Assembly (NCBI RefSeq): GCF_027622945.1
Contig: NZ_JAPZVQ010000001.1
Location: 572,398-636,397, forward strand
Length of the DNA: 64,000 nucleotides
From: Glycomyces lechevalierae
GTDB taxonomy: Bacteria > Actinomycetota > Actinomycetes > Mycobacteriales > Micromonosporaceae
Direction of reading: 5' to 3'
Below the pieces are notes generated by a model that was not told the origin of the DNA, did not search any database, and saw only the letters and a list, made by a program, of their open reading frames with translations. A program made the position numbers and the translations under genes. Below, one piece after another: positions 15,900-24,541 of the stretch. Every line of letters starts with the position of its first letter. Positions within the stretch are counted from its first letter, which is position 1.

Positions 15900-17395
15900 G
15901 GCCGCAGCCGGCCGTCCACGCGCTGCGGGACGGCGGCGTCGTCGTGAAGTTCGGGCGGCAGCACGGACTTCGGCGCGTTCTGCCACGTCATCGGGCGCAG
16001 GAAGCGGCGGATCGCGGTGGCGCCCACCGAGGTGTGGAGGGTGTTCGTCGAGGGCCACGGGCCGCCGTGGTGCTGGGCCCAGGAGACGAGCACGCCGGTC
16101 GGGAACTGGTCGAAGACGAGGCGGCCCGCGAGCGGCTTGACGAGGTCGACGAGCGCTTCGAGCTCCGGGTCCGCCTCGGCGGTGTGGAGGGTCGCGGCGA
16201 GGGAGGCGGGGAGGACGGCGAACGCGTCGCGCAGCTCCTCGGCGCTGGCGTAGCGGACGGCGATCGCGCTGGGGCCGAAGCATTCCTCGGCCACCGCGGG
16301 CGTGAAGTCGGCGGCGTCCACTTCGAGCAGTCGCGGGCTGCCGAAGGAGCCGGACGCCGGTGCGGCGGCGCCCGTGGCGAGTTCCTTGACGCCGGGCGCG
16401 GCGGTGTAGGAGGCCGCGATGGCCTGGTAGGACTCGGCGATGCGGGCGTTGAGCAGCGGGTGCGCGGCGGATTCGGCGATGAGGGCCGCGGCCGCGCCGA
16501 GCAGCTTGTCCCCGTCCGGTCCGGCCGGGACGAAGACGATGCCGGGCTTGGTGCAGAGCTGCCCGCCCGAGCCGGTGATGGAGGTGACGAGGCCGCTCGC
16601 GATGGCCTCGGCCCGTTCGGCGGCCGCGGCGGCGGTGACGACGAGGGGGTTGACGCTCGCGAGCTCGCCGTAGAACGGGATCGGCTCGGGGCGGGCGTTG
16701 ATGATGTCCAGCAGCGCTTTGCCGCCGGTGAGCGAGCCGGTGAAGCCCACGGCCTTCACGGCGGGGTCGGCGACGAGGGCCGCGCCGGCCTCGGTGCCGA
16801 AGACGATGCCCACGGTGCCTGCGGGCGCGTCCACGTCCTCGCAAGCTTGGACCAGGGCCTCGAAGGCGAGCTGCGACAGGCCAAGGTGGGAGTCGTGCGC
16901 CTTCACGATGACCGGGTTGCCGGCGGCCAGTGCCGAGACGGTGTCGCCGCCGGGGACGGAGAAGGCGAGCGGGAAGTTGGAGGCGCCGAAGACGGCGACG
17001 GGGCCGAGCGGGACGAGGAGGCGGCGCAGGTCGGGGCCGGGTCCCATCGGGGTGTCGCCGGCGTGGTCGATGGTGGCTTCGAGGTAGCCGCCGTCTTCGA
17101 CGACGGCGGCGAAGAACTCGGCCTGGTAGGCGGTGCGGGTGAGTTCGCCGTTGAGGCGGGCCTCGGGGAGGCCGGTCTCCTGCTGTCCGAGGGCGACGAT
17201 GGCGTCGCGGCGTTCTTCGAGCCTGGCGGCGACGGCGCGGAGGAGGCGGGCGCGGAAGGCGCGGCCGCGCCGGTCGAGTTCGGGCGCGGCGGCGGCCGCG
17301 GCGGCGGTGAGGCGGTGTACCTCGTCGATCGCGGTGGGCGTGGCTGTCGAGACGTGTGCGCCGGTGCGCGGGTCGATGCTGGCGATGGCGGTCAT
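15896..17395 (-). CDS. 2-oxoglutarate semialdehyde (2,5-dioxopentanoate) dehydrogenase, NADP type
   Basis: 499-aa aldehyde dehydrogenase. The catalytic Cys lies in G-S-G-G-Q-L-C-T-K-P-G and the general base Glu in P-F-Y-G-E-L-A-S-V-N-P, both diagnostic of the KGSADH branch that converts 2-oxoglutarate semialdehyde to 2-oxoglutarate. G-F-T-G-S and a C-terminal W-P-S-T-N segment support this. It is translationally coupled to the IclR gene (ATGA overlap) and to the TauE/SafE gene, downstream of galactarate/talarate dehydratase. The middle enzyme, 5-dehydro-4-deoxyglucarate dehydratase, is missing from the operon. Confidence 0.9.
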   Translation of the reverse strand: MTAIASIDPRTGAHVSTATPTAIDEVHRLTAAAAAAAPELDRRGRAFRARLLRAVAARLEERRDAIVALGQQETGLPEARLNGELTRTAYQAEFFAAVVEDGGYLEATIDHAGDTPMGPGPDLRRLLVPLGPVAVFGASNFPLAFSVPGGDTVSALAAGNPVIVKAHDSHLGLSQLAFEALVQACEDVDAPAGTVGIVFGTEAGAALVADPAVKAVGFTGSLTGGKALLDIINARPEPIPFYGELASVNPLVVTAAAAAERAEAIASGLVTSITGSGGQLCTKPGIVFVPAGPDGDKLLGAAAALIAESAAHPLLNARIAESYQAIAASYTAAPGVKELATGAAAPASGSFGSPRLLEVDAADFTPAVAEECFGPSAIAVRYASAEELRDAFAVLPASLAATLHTAEADPELEALVDLVKPLAGRLVFDQFPTGVLVSWAQHHGGPWPSTNTLHTSVGATAIRRFLRPMTWQNAPKSVLPPELHDDAAVPQRVDGRLRP

Positions 17396-18195
17396 GTGCG
17401 GCTCCTAGGTTCCGGTATGGCGGTCTGCTTCGTCCAGTCGCTGTGGCCGAGGCGGCGGGAGAGGGCGGCGGCGGTCTCGGCGACGAGGGGGCCGAAGGGG
17501 TCGCTCGCGGCGTCCATGCGGGCGGTGGGCCCGGCGATGCTGATGGCGGCGGTGACGGCGCCGCTCTGGTCGAACACGGGCGCGCCGAAGCAGGTGCTGC
17601 CCGCGTCGAATTCGCCGTGCTCTTCGGCCCAGCCGCGGCGGCGCGCTTCGGCCACGGCCTCGCGGAGGCGGCCGCGGTCGGTGACGGTGGCTTTGGTGAA
17701 GTCCTGCATGGGGAGTCGCGCGATGGTCTCCTCGCACCGGTCGGGGGCGAGGCCGGCGAGGTAGGCCTTGCCGACGGAGGTGGCGTGGAGGGGCCGGCGC
17801 GCGCCGAGTTCGGAGCGGACGTGCACGGACTGGTGGCCGATCTCGCGGAAGACGAACACGATCTCGTCGCCGCTGAGGACGCCGAGGCTGACGGTCTCGC
17901 CGGTGCGGTGGGCGAGGTCGCGGAGCATCGGCGGGGCGACGGTGAGGACGTCCATGTTGTGCACGGCGGCCATGGCCATGCGGGCGGCGGCGGGGCCGAG
18001 GCGCCACTGGCCGTCGGCGAGGGTCAGGTATTCGGCGGTCTCGAGCCGTTCGACGAGGCGGTAGACGGCGCTGCGGCTGACGCCGACGGCTTCGACGAGT
18101 TCGGCCGTGGTCGCCTTGCCGCGCATGGTGAGGACCTCGAGGATCTCGAGGGCCCGGTCGAGCGCGCCTTTGGGTGCTTCGGCGCGGGGGGTCAC
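17392..18195 (-). CDS. IclR-family transcriptional regulator
   Basis: 267-aa regulator with a winged helix (T-T-A-E-L-V-E-A-V-G-V-S-R-S-A-V-Y-R-L) and an IclR effector domain, including the Cys-containing G-S-T-C-F-G-A-P-V-F segment. The GTG at 18195 overlaps the dehydratase stop (GTGA), and its own TGA overlaps the aldehyde dehydrogenase ATG. A regulator in the middle of the operon it controls implies autoregulation; the IclR-like palindromes at 19447-19482 are its likely targets. The inducer is probably a sugar diacid or a pathway intermediate. Confidence 0.92.
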   Translation of the reverse strand: MTPRAEAPKGALDRALEILEVLTMRGKATTAELVEAVGVSRSAVYRLVERLETAEYLTLADGQWRLGPAAARMAMAAVHNMDVLTVAPPMLRDLAHRTGETVSLGVLSGDEIVFVFREIGHQSVHVRSELGARRPLHATSVGKAYLAGLAPDRCEETIARLPMQDFTKATVTDRGRLREAVAEARRRGWAEEHGEFDAGSTCFGAPVFDQSGAVTAAISIAGPTARMDAASDPFGPLVAETAAALSRRLGHSDWTKQTAIPEPRSRT

Positions 18196-19415
18196 GCGGA
18201 CGATCCGAACCGTTCGGTCGCCTCGGTCCAGGCGCGGGCCTGCTCGCTGAGGCTGAAGCCGAGCCCGGGGCGGGCGGGGACGATCATGCGGCCGTCGGCG
18301 ATCTCGAGGCGTTCGTTGAAGAGCGGTTCGAGCCATTCGAAGTGCTCGACCCAGGGGTCGTGCTCGTAGGCGGCGGCGAGGTGGAGGTGGATCTCCATGG
18401 CGAAGTGCGGGGCCATGCGGACGCGGGCGTGCTCGCCGAGGGACATGATCTTGAGGAAGGGGGTGATGCCGCCGACGCGGGGGGCGTCGGGCTGGATGAA
18501 GTCGACGCTGCGGTGGCGGATGAGTTCGGCGTGCTCGGCGGTGCTGGTGAGCATCTCGCCGGTGGCGATGGGGGTGGCGAGTTCGCGGGCGAGGTCGGCG
18601 TGGCCTTCGGCGTCGTAGGCGTCGAGGGGCTCTTCGATCCAGGTGAGGTCGAACTCTTCGAGCTTGCGGCCCATGCGGATCGCGGTGCTGCGGTTCCACT
18701 GCTGGTTGGCGTCGACCATGAGCGGGAAGTCCTCGCCCAGGTGCTCCCGGACGGCGGCGACGCGGCGCAGGTCGATGCGGGTGTCGGGCTGGCCCACTTT
18801 GATCTTGACGCCGCCGATGCCGCTCGCGATGGCGGCGCTCGTGTTCTCCAGGACCTCTTCGATGGAGGAGGAGAGGAACCCGCCGGAGGTGTTGTAGCAG
18901 GCGACGGAGTCTCGGTGGGCGCCGAGGAGTTTCGCGAGGGGCAGCCCGGCGCGCTTGGCCTTGAGGTCCCACAGGGCGATGTCGAACGCGGCGATGGCCT
19001 GTGTGGACAGTCCGCTGCGGCCGACGGAGGCGCCGGACCACACGAGCTTGGTCCAGATCCGCTGGATGTCGTTGGGGTCCTCGCCGATGAGGTCGGGAGC
19101 GATCTCGCGCGCGTGGGCGTACTGGCCCTTGCCGCCGGCGCGCTTGGAGTAGCCGTAGCCGACGCCTTCGAGGCCGGACTCGGTGGTGATCTCCGCGAAG
19201 AGGAACGCGATCTCGGTCATCGGCTTCTGGCGGCCGGTGAGGACCTTCGCATCGCTGATCGCGGTCTTGAGCGGGAGGATCGCGTGCGAGATCCGCACGG
19301 ACGCAATGCGGTCGACGCTGGCCTCACCGCGCTGGAGGGCGCTGAAGTGGCGCTCGTTGACCGCGCTCGTCTCGGTGGCGCTCGTGCGGTCGAGGAAGGT
19401 GGATTCGGGGGACAT
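18192..19415 (-). CDS. L-talarate/galactarate dehydratase (enolase superfamily, mandelate racemase group)
   Basis: 407-aa enzyme that dehydrates galactarate or L-talarate to 5-keto-4-deoxyglucarate. It carries the complete active site of the characterised Salmonella enzyme with an offset of nine: K204 and K206 (K-I-K), metal ligands D235, E261 and E287, and D310/H337 as the dyad. The segments S-D-A-K-V-L-T-G-R-Q-K-P and H-F-A-M-E-I-H-L-H-L are near-identical to that protein as I recall it. It is first gene of the operon. The ribosome site before the ATG at 19415 is weak, so a slightly later start is possible. Confidence 0.93.
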   Translation of the reverse strand: MSPESTFLDRTSATETSAVNERHFSALQRGEASVDRIASVRISHAILPLKTAISDAKVLTGRQKPMTEIAFLFAEITTESGLEGVGYGYSKRAGGKGQYAHAREIAPDLIGEDPNDIQRIWTKLVWSGASVGRSGLSTQAIAAFDIALWDLKAKRAGLPLAKLLGAHRDSVACYNTSGGFLSSSIEEVLENTSAAIASGIGGVKIKVGQPDTRIDLRRVAAVREHLGEDFPLMVDANQQWNRSTAIRMGRKLEEFDLTWIEEPLDAYDAEGHADLARELATPIATGEMLTSTAEHAELIRHRSVDFIQPDAPRVGGITPFLKIMSLGEHARVRMAPHFAMEIHLHLAAAYEHDPWVEHFEWLEPLFNERLEIADGRMIVPARPGLGFSLSEQARAWTEATERFGSSA

Positions 19416-19428
19416 CAGGGTGCACTCG

Positions 19429-19446
19429 CTTTCCTACGCTGGAAAG
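19429..19446. promoter_or_regulatory. CTTTCC-N6-GGAAAG inverted repeat
   Basis: Perfect 6/6 inverted repeat 13 bases upstream of the dehydratase ATG. It abuts the larger repeat at 19446-19482 and could be a second operator or an mRNA leader stem. Confidence 0.45.
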
Positions 19447-19482
19447 TCCCATTCATTGGGAATTCATATCGATGAATGGGAC
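19446..19482. promoter_or_regulatory. Nested IclR-type operator of the galactarate operon
   Basis: GTCCCATTCAT (19446-19456) and ATGAATGGGAC (19472-19482) are perfect 11-bp inverted arms around a 15-bp spacer. Inside them, TCCCAttcatTGGGA (19447-19461) is a self-contained 15-bp palindrome of the size IclR proteins bind. This is the strongest regulatory structure in the region and lies just upstream of the dehydratase, so the operon-encoded IclR protein is the expected ligand. Confidence 0.7.
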
Positions 19483-19656
19483 GTGACGAGCTTAGGTCAG
19501 GCCGCGAAGCGGCGCAAGGGGGCCCGAACCGCTCCCGGCCCATAGCCCCTCGTTCGGATGAACGCATCCCGCAGGGCCGCAGGTGAATCTGTCGGATTCC
19601 CGACTCGCGCGCGCCAGCGTGGCCGAATCGACACACCCGGCTGAAAACATGTGCGA

Positions 19657-22020
19657 ATGGCAACGAACACACCCCATGCCGGTAACGGCGGGCCCGCCGG
19701 GCCCGCCTCGCAGCCCTACGTCCCGACCGAGCGCCCCCGGCTCATCCTGGTCACCGGCACCGCGATCGACGGGCCGACCCTCGAGAACCTGCTGCGCAAC
19801 CGCGAGTTCGCCGCCGTCGTCCCCTTCGGCCCCAAGGAGAACCGTCCCGGTGTGAGTGTCTGGGAGCGTTTCGCCGACCGCCCGGAATTCGCCCGGCACT
19901 CGCCGTTCAAGCTCCTCTCGCTCATGCTCGCCGCCGCCCGCGGGAACCTCACCGCCGCCGACGAGCAGACGCTCGGCTACGAGGCCCTCGCGCTCGTCCG
20001 CGAGAGACCGAGCCGACTCCTCAACCGGCTCAACCGGAGCGAGCCCACCGACCCGGGCGTGGGCCTCGGACTCAACCTCGTCGTGGCCTCGCTCGAAGTG
20101 CCGGTGAAGTTCACCCGGCTGCTGCGCGGCCTCGTGTTCGGCGGCGCCCGCAAGCGGCTCGTCAACCTCACCAGCACCGACGATCGCTGGGACGTCGTCT
20201 CCGTTCGCCAAGCGGCCCAACAACTCCCGCACGCGAACACGCGGGGCCCCATCGCCGAGCAAGCCCGGGAAGAGCAGGCGAAGGTCTACGGGCGCTCCTT
20301 CATCGCCGACTGCGCCGTCAACGGCATCGAACTCGTCTTCGCCGGCGTCGCCGACGGCGACGAGGCCCACGAGCTCACCGCCGCACTCAAAGCCGCCAGG
20401 CACGGCTCGAACGGGCGACTCCACTACTACGAGCACCGGAGCTCCAGCCAGACCATCCGCCCGGGCGAACTCGTCGGCCTCCTCCGGGACCTGCGCACCG
20501 GTGAGACCCGCTTCGCCGAATGGGACCACTTCGCGGCCACCGGACTCCCCAACGCCGCCAGACCGATCGTGCCCGGAAAGCAGCGCCGCCGCACCGTCGT
20601 CACGGCCACCGCGCTCACCCTCGTCGCCGCGCTGCTCGTCGCCGCCGGGGTCTTCTGGATCAGCGGCGGCTTCGACCCCGACCCGTGCGGCGAGCCGTTC
20701 GAGCGCGACGCGACCACCGGCGGCTGCGAGCGCGTGAGCGAAGGCGGCAACTGCGTCAACCCGATCCTCATGCCCGCCTGCGAAGCCGTCGCCCGGCAGA
20801 ACGCGGCCGTCGGCGACGACGAGGACGCCTTCACCATCGCCCTCGCGCTCTCGATGACCTTCGAAGGCGACGACGCCAACTCCCCCGACGACATCGCCAA
20901 CCAGATCCAGGGCGCGGTCGCCGCGCAGGCGCTCATCAACGAGAGCCAGTCCCCCAAGCTGCGCCTCCTCCTCACCGACCTCGGCCCCAGCAACGCCGCG
21001 TGGGACGAGGCCGCCGAGGTGCTGCTCGACCGCCGCGCCGAGGAGAACCTCATCGCCGTCGCCGGGCTCAGCGCCAGCTACGAGACCACCAAGCTGTTCA
21101 TCGACCGCATGAACCGCGAAGGCCTGGTCGTCATGGGCTCCACCATCACCGGCGACAACATGCTCACCGGCAGCGAGGAGACCAACTCCGCGTTCCGCGT
21201 GGCGCCCACCAACACCCAGGAGGCCGAGGCGCTGGCGGCGTTCGTGCGCGAGCACGGCGACCTGTGCTCGGTGTTCAACGTGAGCGACACCGACCGCAGC
21301 TACGACTACGCGACCAGCCTGAACGAGGCGTTCCAGGCGCAGCAGGCCGCCGAGGGCTGCGCCACCGCGCCGCGGCCGTTCACCTTCAACGGCTCCAACG
21401 TCTCCGCGGTCAACCCGTCCCTGTTCGAGGAGACCGTGACGGCGATGTGCGAGGAGGTGCGGGAGGACTCGTACCTGTTCTTCGCCGGGCTCTCGCGGTT
21501 CGCGCTGCCCTCGCTCATCCGGAGCCTGACCCTCCGCAAGGGACCGTGCCTCGAGCACCGGATCACGATCATCTCCGGCGACAACGCCTCCTCGGTGCCG
21601 CACGACCGCTCGCTCGTGGCGGACATGCGCGGAGCCAACGTCGACCTGTACTACATCGGCCTGGCGCACCCGGACCAGTGGGCCGGGGCCGGGCCCGAGC
21701 ACCAGTCCTCCTCCGAGCAGATGAAGAGCGCCGTCGACCAGCTCCTGCACCAGTTCGGGACGGACGCGAACCTCGCGAACGGCCAGGCGCTCATGTCCTA
21801 CGAGGCCGTCCGCACCACCGCCCTCATCGCGCAGGGCCAGGGCCCCACGGTCACCGCCGACTCGCTGGCCGACGAACTGCGCGACTTCAGCGGCATCACC
21901 GCCACCGGGCCGCTCGAGTTCGACGGCCACGGCAACCCGGTCGGCAAGACGATGACCGTACTGGCGGCCACCACCGACGTCGAAGACCCGGTCGAGGTGA
22001 TCGAACTGGTGACCGCGTGA
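19657..22020 (+). CDS. Membrane fusion: cytoplasmic P-loop-like region, one TM helix, extracellular type I periplasmic-binding domain
   Basis: 787-aa protein of unknown function. Residues about 27-310 are cytoplasmic-type; L-I-L-V-T-G-T-A-I-D-G-P-T-L near 29-42 sits where a Walker A loop would be expected but has no Lys. Residues about 313-336 are a single transmembrane helix after a K-Q-R-R-R stop-transfer-like patch. A cysteine-containing linker (Cys near 344, 357, 363) and a leucine-binding-protein-like fold of about 430 residues follow outside. I recall actinobacterial relatives annotated as substrate-binding proteins with an intact N-terminal P-loop. Sensing a ligand outside and signalling inside is inferred. 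A GTG at 19651 is an alternative start. No transporter genes adjoin it. Confidence 0.75.
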   Translation: MATNTPHAGNGGPAGPASQPYVPTERPRLILVTGTAIDGPTLENLLRNREFAAVVPFGPKENRPGVSVWERFADRPEFARHSPFKLLSLMLAAARGNLTAADEQTLGYEALALVRERPSRLLNRLNRSEPTDPGVGLGLNLVVASLEVPVKFTRLLRGLVFGGARKRLVNLTSTDDRWDVVSVRQAAQQLPHANTRGPIAEQAREEQAKVYGRSFIADCAVNGIELVFAGVADGDEAHELTAALKAARHGSNGRLHYYEHRSSSQTIRPGELVGLLRDLRTGETRFAEWDHFAATGLPNAARPIVPGKQRRRTVVTATALTLVAALLVAAGVFWISGGFDPDPCGEPFERDATTGGCERVSEGGNCVNPILMPACEAVARQNAAVGDDEDAFTIALALSMTFEGDDANSPDDIANQIQGAVAAQALINESQSPKLRLLLTDLGPSNAAWDEAAEVLLDRRAEENLIAVAGLSASYETTKLFIDRMNREGLVVMGSTITGDNMLTGSEETNSAFRVAPTNTQEAEALAAFVREHGDLCSVFNVSDTDRSYDYATSLNEAFQAQQAAEGCATAPRPFTFNGSNVSAVNPSLFEETVTAMCEEVREDSYLFFAGLSRFALPSLIRSLTLRKGPCLEHRITIISGDNASSVPHDRSLVADMRGANVDLYYIGLAHPDQWAGAGPEHQSSSEQMKSAVDQLLHQFGTDANLANGQALMSYEAVRTTALIAQGQGPTVTADSLADELRDFSGITATGPLEFDGHGNPVGKTMTVLAATTDVEDPVEVIELVTA

Positions 22021-22082
22021 CCGGTTCGACGGGCCGCGCTCATCGATGGCGCTGCCCTCCGGGTGGCGTTACCCTCTCGTGC

Positions 22083-23244
22083 ATGCATATCGCGATGATC
22101 GGCATTCCCGCCGTCAGCCACGTCCGGCCCGGTCTCGAAGTCGTCCGCGAGCTCGTCTCGCGCGGCCACCGCGTCACCTACGCCAACGACCCGCAGGTGT
22201 CGGACCTGATCAGCGCGAGCGGCGCCGAACTCGTCCCGTACCGGTCGACGCTCCCGGTCGCCGACAACGACTGGCCGGCGGACCCGATCGGCGCGATGGG
22301 CGTCTTCCTCGACGACGCGGTCCAGGCGCTCCCGCAGCTTCGCGAGGCCTACGACCGCGACCCGGCGGACCTGTACCTCTACGACATCGCCGCCTACCCG
22401 GCGCGGGCGATCGCCGAATCGCAAGGGCGCCCGTTCGTGCAGCTCTCCCCGGCGATGGTGGCCTGGGAAGGGTACGACGAGGAGGTCGCGGCGCCCCTGT
22501 GGCAGCTCCCCGGGGCCGAGGAGTACCGGGCGAAGTTCACCGCCTGGCTCGCCTCCAGCGGCGCGACCACACTCGACATGGACGCGTTCGCCGGCCGCCC
22601 CGCGCGGACACTCGCGCTGATTCCGAAGGCCATGCAGCCCAACGCCGACCGGGTCGACACCGCGACGGTCACCTTCGTGGGGCCGTGCTTCGAGCTGGGC
22701 GCGGAGGCCGACGGGTGGACCCGGCCGGCCGACGCCGAGAAGGTGGTGCTCGTGTCGCTCGGCTCGGCCTACACACGCCAACCCGGGTTCTACCGGGGAG
22801 TGCCTGAGCGCGATCGGGAACCTGGACGGCTGGCACCTGGTGCTCCAGATCGGCAAGTACGTCGAAGCGGAGGAGCTCGGCCCGATCCCGTCCAATGCGC
22901 AGGTGCACCACTGGGTGCCGCAGCGAGCGATCCTGGAGCAGGCCGACGCGTTCGTCACGCACGCGGGCATGGGCGGCAGCAGCGAAGGCCTGCTCGCAAG
23001 CGTGCCGATGATCGCCGTGCCGCAGGGAGCGGACCAGTTCATGAACGCCGACCGGCTCGTCGAGCTCGGCGTCGCCCGCCGTATCGACACGGCCGACGCC
23101 ACCGCCGAGGCGTTGCGCACGGCCCTCCTCGAACTCGCAGCCGACCCCGAGGTCGCCGCGCGCTCGGCGGCCCTCCGCGCGGAGGCCAAGGCCGAAGGAG
23201 GCACCGCCCGCGCCGCCGACCTCATCGAGTCGTACCTGCCGTAA
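22083..23244 (+). pseudogene. Macrolide-type (GT1) glycosyltransferase, frameshifted
   Basis: Starts at ATG 22083 (M-H-I-A-M-I-G-I-P-A-V-S-H-V-R-P-G) and runs in frame to V-S-L-G-S-A-Y, the start of the nucleotide-sugar-binding half. At the run of four Gs at 22795-22798 the reading must move by one base: removing one G restores E-C-L-S-A-I-G-N-L-D-G-W-H-L, and the second frame then continues through the classical H-H-W-V-P-Q, T-H-A-G-M-G-G-S-S-E-G and P-Q-G-A-D-Q-F motifs to 23244. Both halves are otherwise intact, so this is a very recent mutation or a homopolymer sequencing error. Full length would be about 387 aa. Family members glycosylate macrolides or other small molecules with UDP-sugars. 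Confidence 0.85.
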
Positions 23245-23289
23245 CCGCCCCGGACGCGACGCGGCTCCGGCGTCGACCGGGCGGGGCGG
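23245..23289. terminator. Possible bidirectional terminator hairpin
   Basis: CCGCCCCG (23245-23252) and CGGGGCGG (23282-23289) are perfect 8-bp arms enclosing further GC-rich complementary sequence, in the gap between the convergent glycosyltransferase and RibD-type genes. No U-tract follows. Confidence 0.4.
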
Positions 23290-23302
23290 CTGCGGGCGAA
23301 CG

Positions 23303-23932
23303 TCAGGGGTCGGTCTGGAGTTCGGCGTCCATGTCGCCGGTGGCCGGTTCGCCCGCGGTCTCGTATTCGAGCTTGACCGTGCCGTTCGCGAAGATCCGCG
23401 ACTCGGTCAGGCGCAGGGCCGCGGGCACCGCGCCGTCCCCGAACACCTGCTTGCCGCTCCCGAGGACGAGCGGGTAGACCCACAGGTGGAGCCGGTCGAC
23501 GAGGCCGAGCCGCAGGAGCGACTGGACGAGGTCGAGGCTGCCGATCACGTGCACGGCCTCGTACCGCTCCTTGAGCGCCGGCACGGCCTCGGCCAGGTCG
23601 CCTTCGAGGAGGTTCGCGGTGTCCCAGCTCAGCGGGGCCTTGAGCGTGCGGGAGGCGACGAACTTCGGGACGCGGTTCATGAGCGCGGTGAAGTCGAACT
23701 CGGCGGGAGCCGTGGGCCAGTAGCCGGCGAAGATCTCGTACGTGCGGCGGCCGAGCAGGAGCGCGTCCATGCCCTTGGCCTGCTCGTAGATGAAATGCTC
23801 CTCGTCGCGGTCGATGAGCGGCGCCTGCCAGCCGCCGTACTCGAAACCGCCCTCGGGGTCCTCCTCCGGCCCGCCCGGGGCCTGCGCGACGCCGTCGATC
23901 GACATGAACTCGGTGACGATGAGCTTGCCCAT
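23303..23932 (-). CDS. Dihydrofolate-reductase-fold (RibD C-terminal domain) protein
   Basis: 209-aa protein. The ATG at 23932 follows a GAGGAGCGGA ribosome site; an in-frame ATG at 23962 lacks one. The opening K-L-I-V-T-E-F-M-S-I-D-G-V, the L-L-G-R-R-T-Y-E region and the H-V-I-G-S-L-D-L-V-Q-S-L segment match the family of small NADPH-dependent reductases related to YyaP and RibD. The natural substrate is unknown. It lies 69 bases downstream of the SRPBCC gene and may share its transcript. Confidence 0.85.
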   Translation of the reverse strand: MGKLIVTEFMSIDGVAQAPGGPEEDPEGGFEYGGWQAPLIDRDEEHFIYEQAKGMDALLLGRRTYEIFAGYWPTAPAEFDFTALMNRVPKFVASRTLKAPLSWDTANLLEGDLAEAVPALKERYEAVHVIGSLDLVQSLLRLGLVDRLHLWVYPLVLGSGKQVFGDGAVPAALRLTESRIFANGTVKLEYETAGEPATGDMDAELQTDP

Positions 23933-24001
23933 GGTCCGCTCCTCCTGCTCGGGAATCCTCATATCGGTAGAGACGAGGCGGGTGCCCTGGATTCAGCGCC
24001 G

Positions 24002-24478
24002 TCAACCGGGCAGCGGCTCGCCGGTCTCGAGGAGGGTCTTGAGGCTCGAGATCAGCTCGGGCCAGCCTTCGGTGATCATGCTGCGCACGACGCTGCCGGG
24101 CGCGAAGCCGTCGTGGGTGACGGTGAGCTTGACCGTGGCCTCGGCGGGTTCGAGGTCGAACGCGACCTGGGAGCGGGGCTCGGCGGCGATCACGGCGAGC
24201 ACGTCGCCGTCGACGCCGGAGCGCTCGGCCCAGTCGGGCGTGAAGGTGTGCCAGGTGTAGGCGAGGCGGCGGGGCGGGTCGGCTTCGAGGACGCGCTGGG
24301 CGGGGTCGGCGACGCTGCCGCCGCGTTCGCGCCAGGTCATCGGCGAGCCGGGCCGCCAGTCGGTGTCGAAGGACAGGTCCCAGTACCGCTGCGTGAACGC
24401 GGGCTCGGTCAGGCCCGCCCACAGCTCCCGCGGCGTGGTCTTGATCCGCGACCGGTACACGAACGCGTCGTCGCCCAT
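24002..24478 (-). CDS. SRPBCC / AHSA1-like lipid- or ligand-binding protein
   Basis: 158-aa START-like fold. The N-terminal R-S-R-I-K-T-T-P-R-E-L-W-A-G-L-T-E-P and the terminal helix segment G-W-P-E-L-I-S-S-L-K-T-L-L-E-T-G are characteristic of the AHSA1 group. These bind hydrophobic ligands or act as stress-related accessory proteins; no specific role can be given. They are often co-encoded with ArsR regulators, but none is adjacent here. Confidence 0.85.
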   Translation of the reverse strand: MGDDAFVYRSRIKTTPRELWAGLTEPAFTQRYWDLSFDTDWRPGSPMTWRERGGSVADPAQRVLEADPPRRLAYTWHTFTPDWAERSGVDGDVLAVIAAEPRSQVAFDLEPAEATVKLTVTHDGFAPGSVVRSMITEGWPELISSLKTLLETGEPLPG

Positions 24479-24541
24479 GGCGGCTCCCCTCGTCGGTTTC
24501 CCGGATCAGCGTAGGCCTCGCACAGGCCTGAGGAGAGGCAT

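Noticed and set aside
15111..16844. 577-codon minus-strand frame
   Set aside because: Only the part from the GTG at 15899 is the TauE/SafE transporter; upstream it shadows the aldehyde dehydrogenase.
17392..19041. 549-codon minus-strand frame joining a long front to the IclR protein
   Set aside because: The front half is a shadow of the dehydratase; the GTGA overlap at 18192-18195 fixes the IclR start.
20520..23477. 985-codon plus-strand frame spanning the receptor and glycosyltransferase
   Set aside because: Only 22083 to about 22798 is real (first part of the glycosyltransferase); the rest is Arg/Pro-rich shadow of the receptor gene and of the second half after the frameshift.
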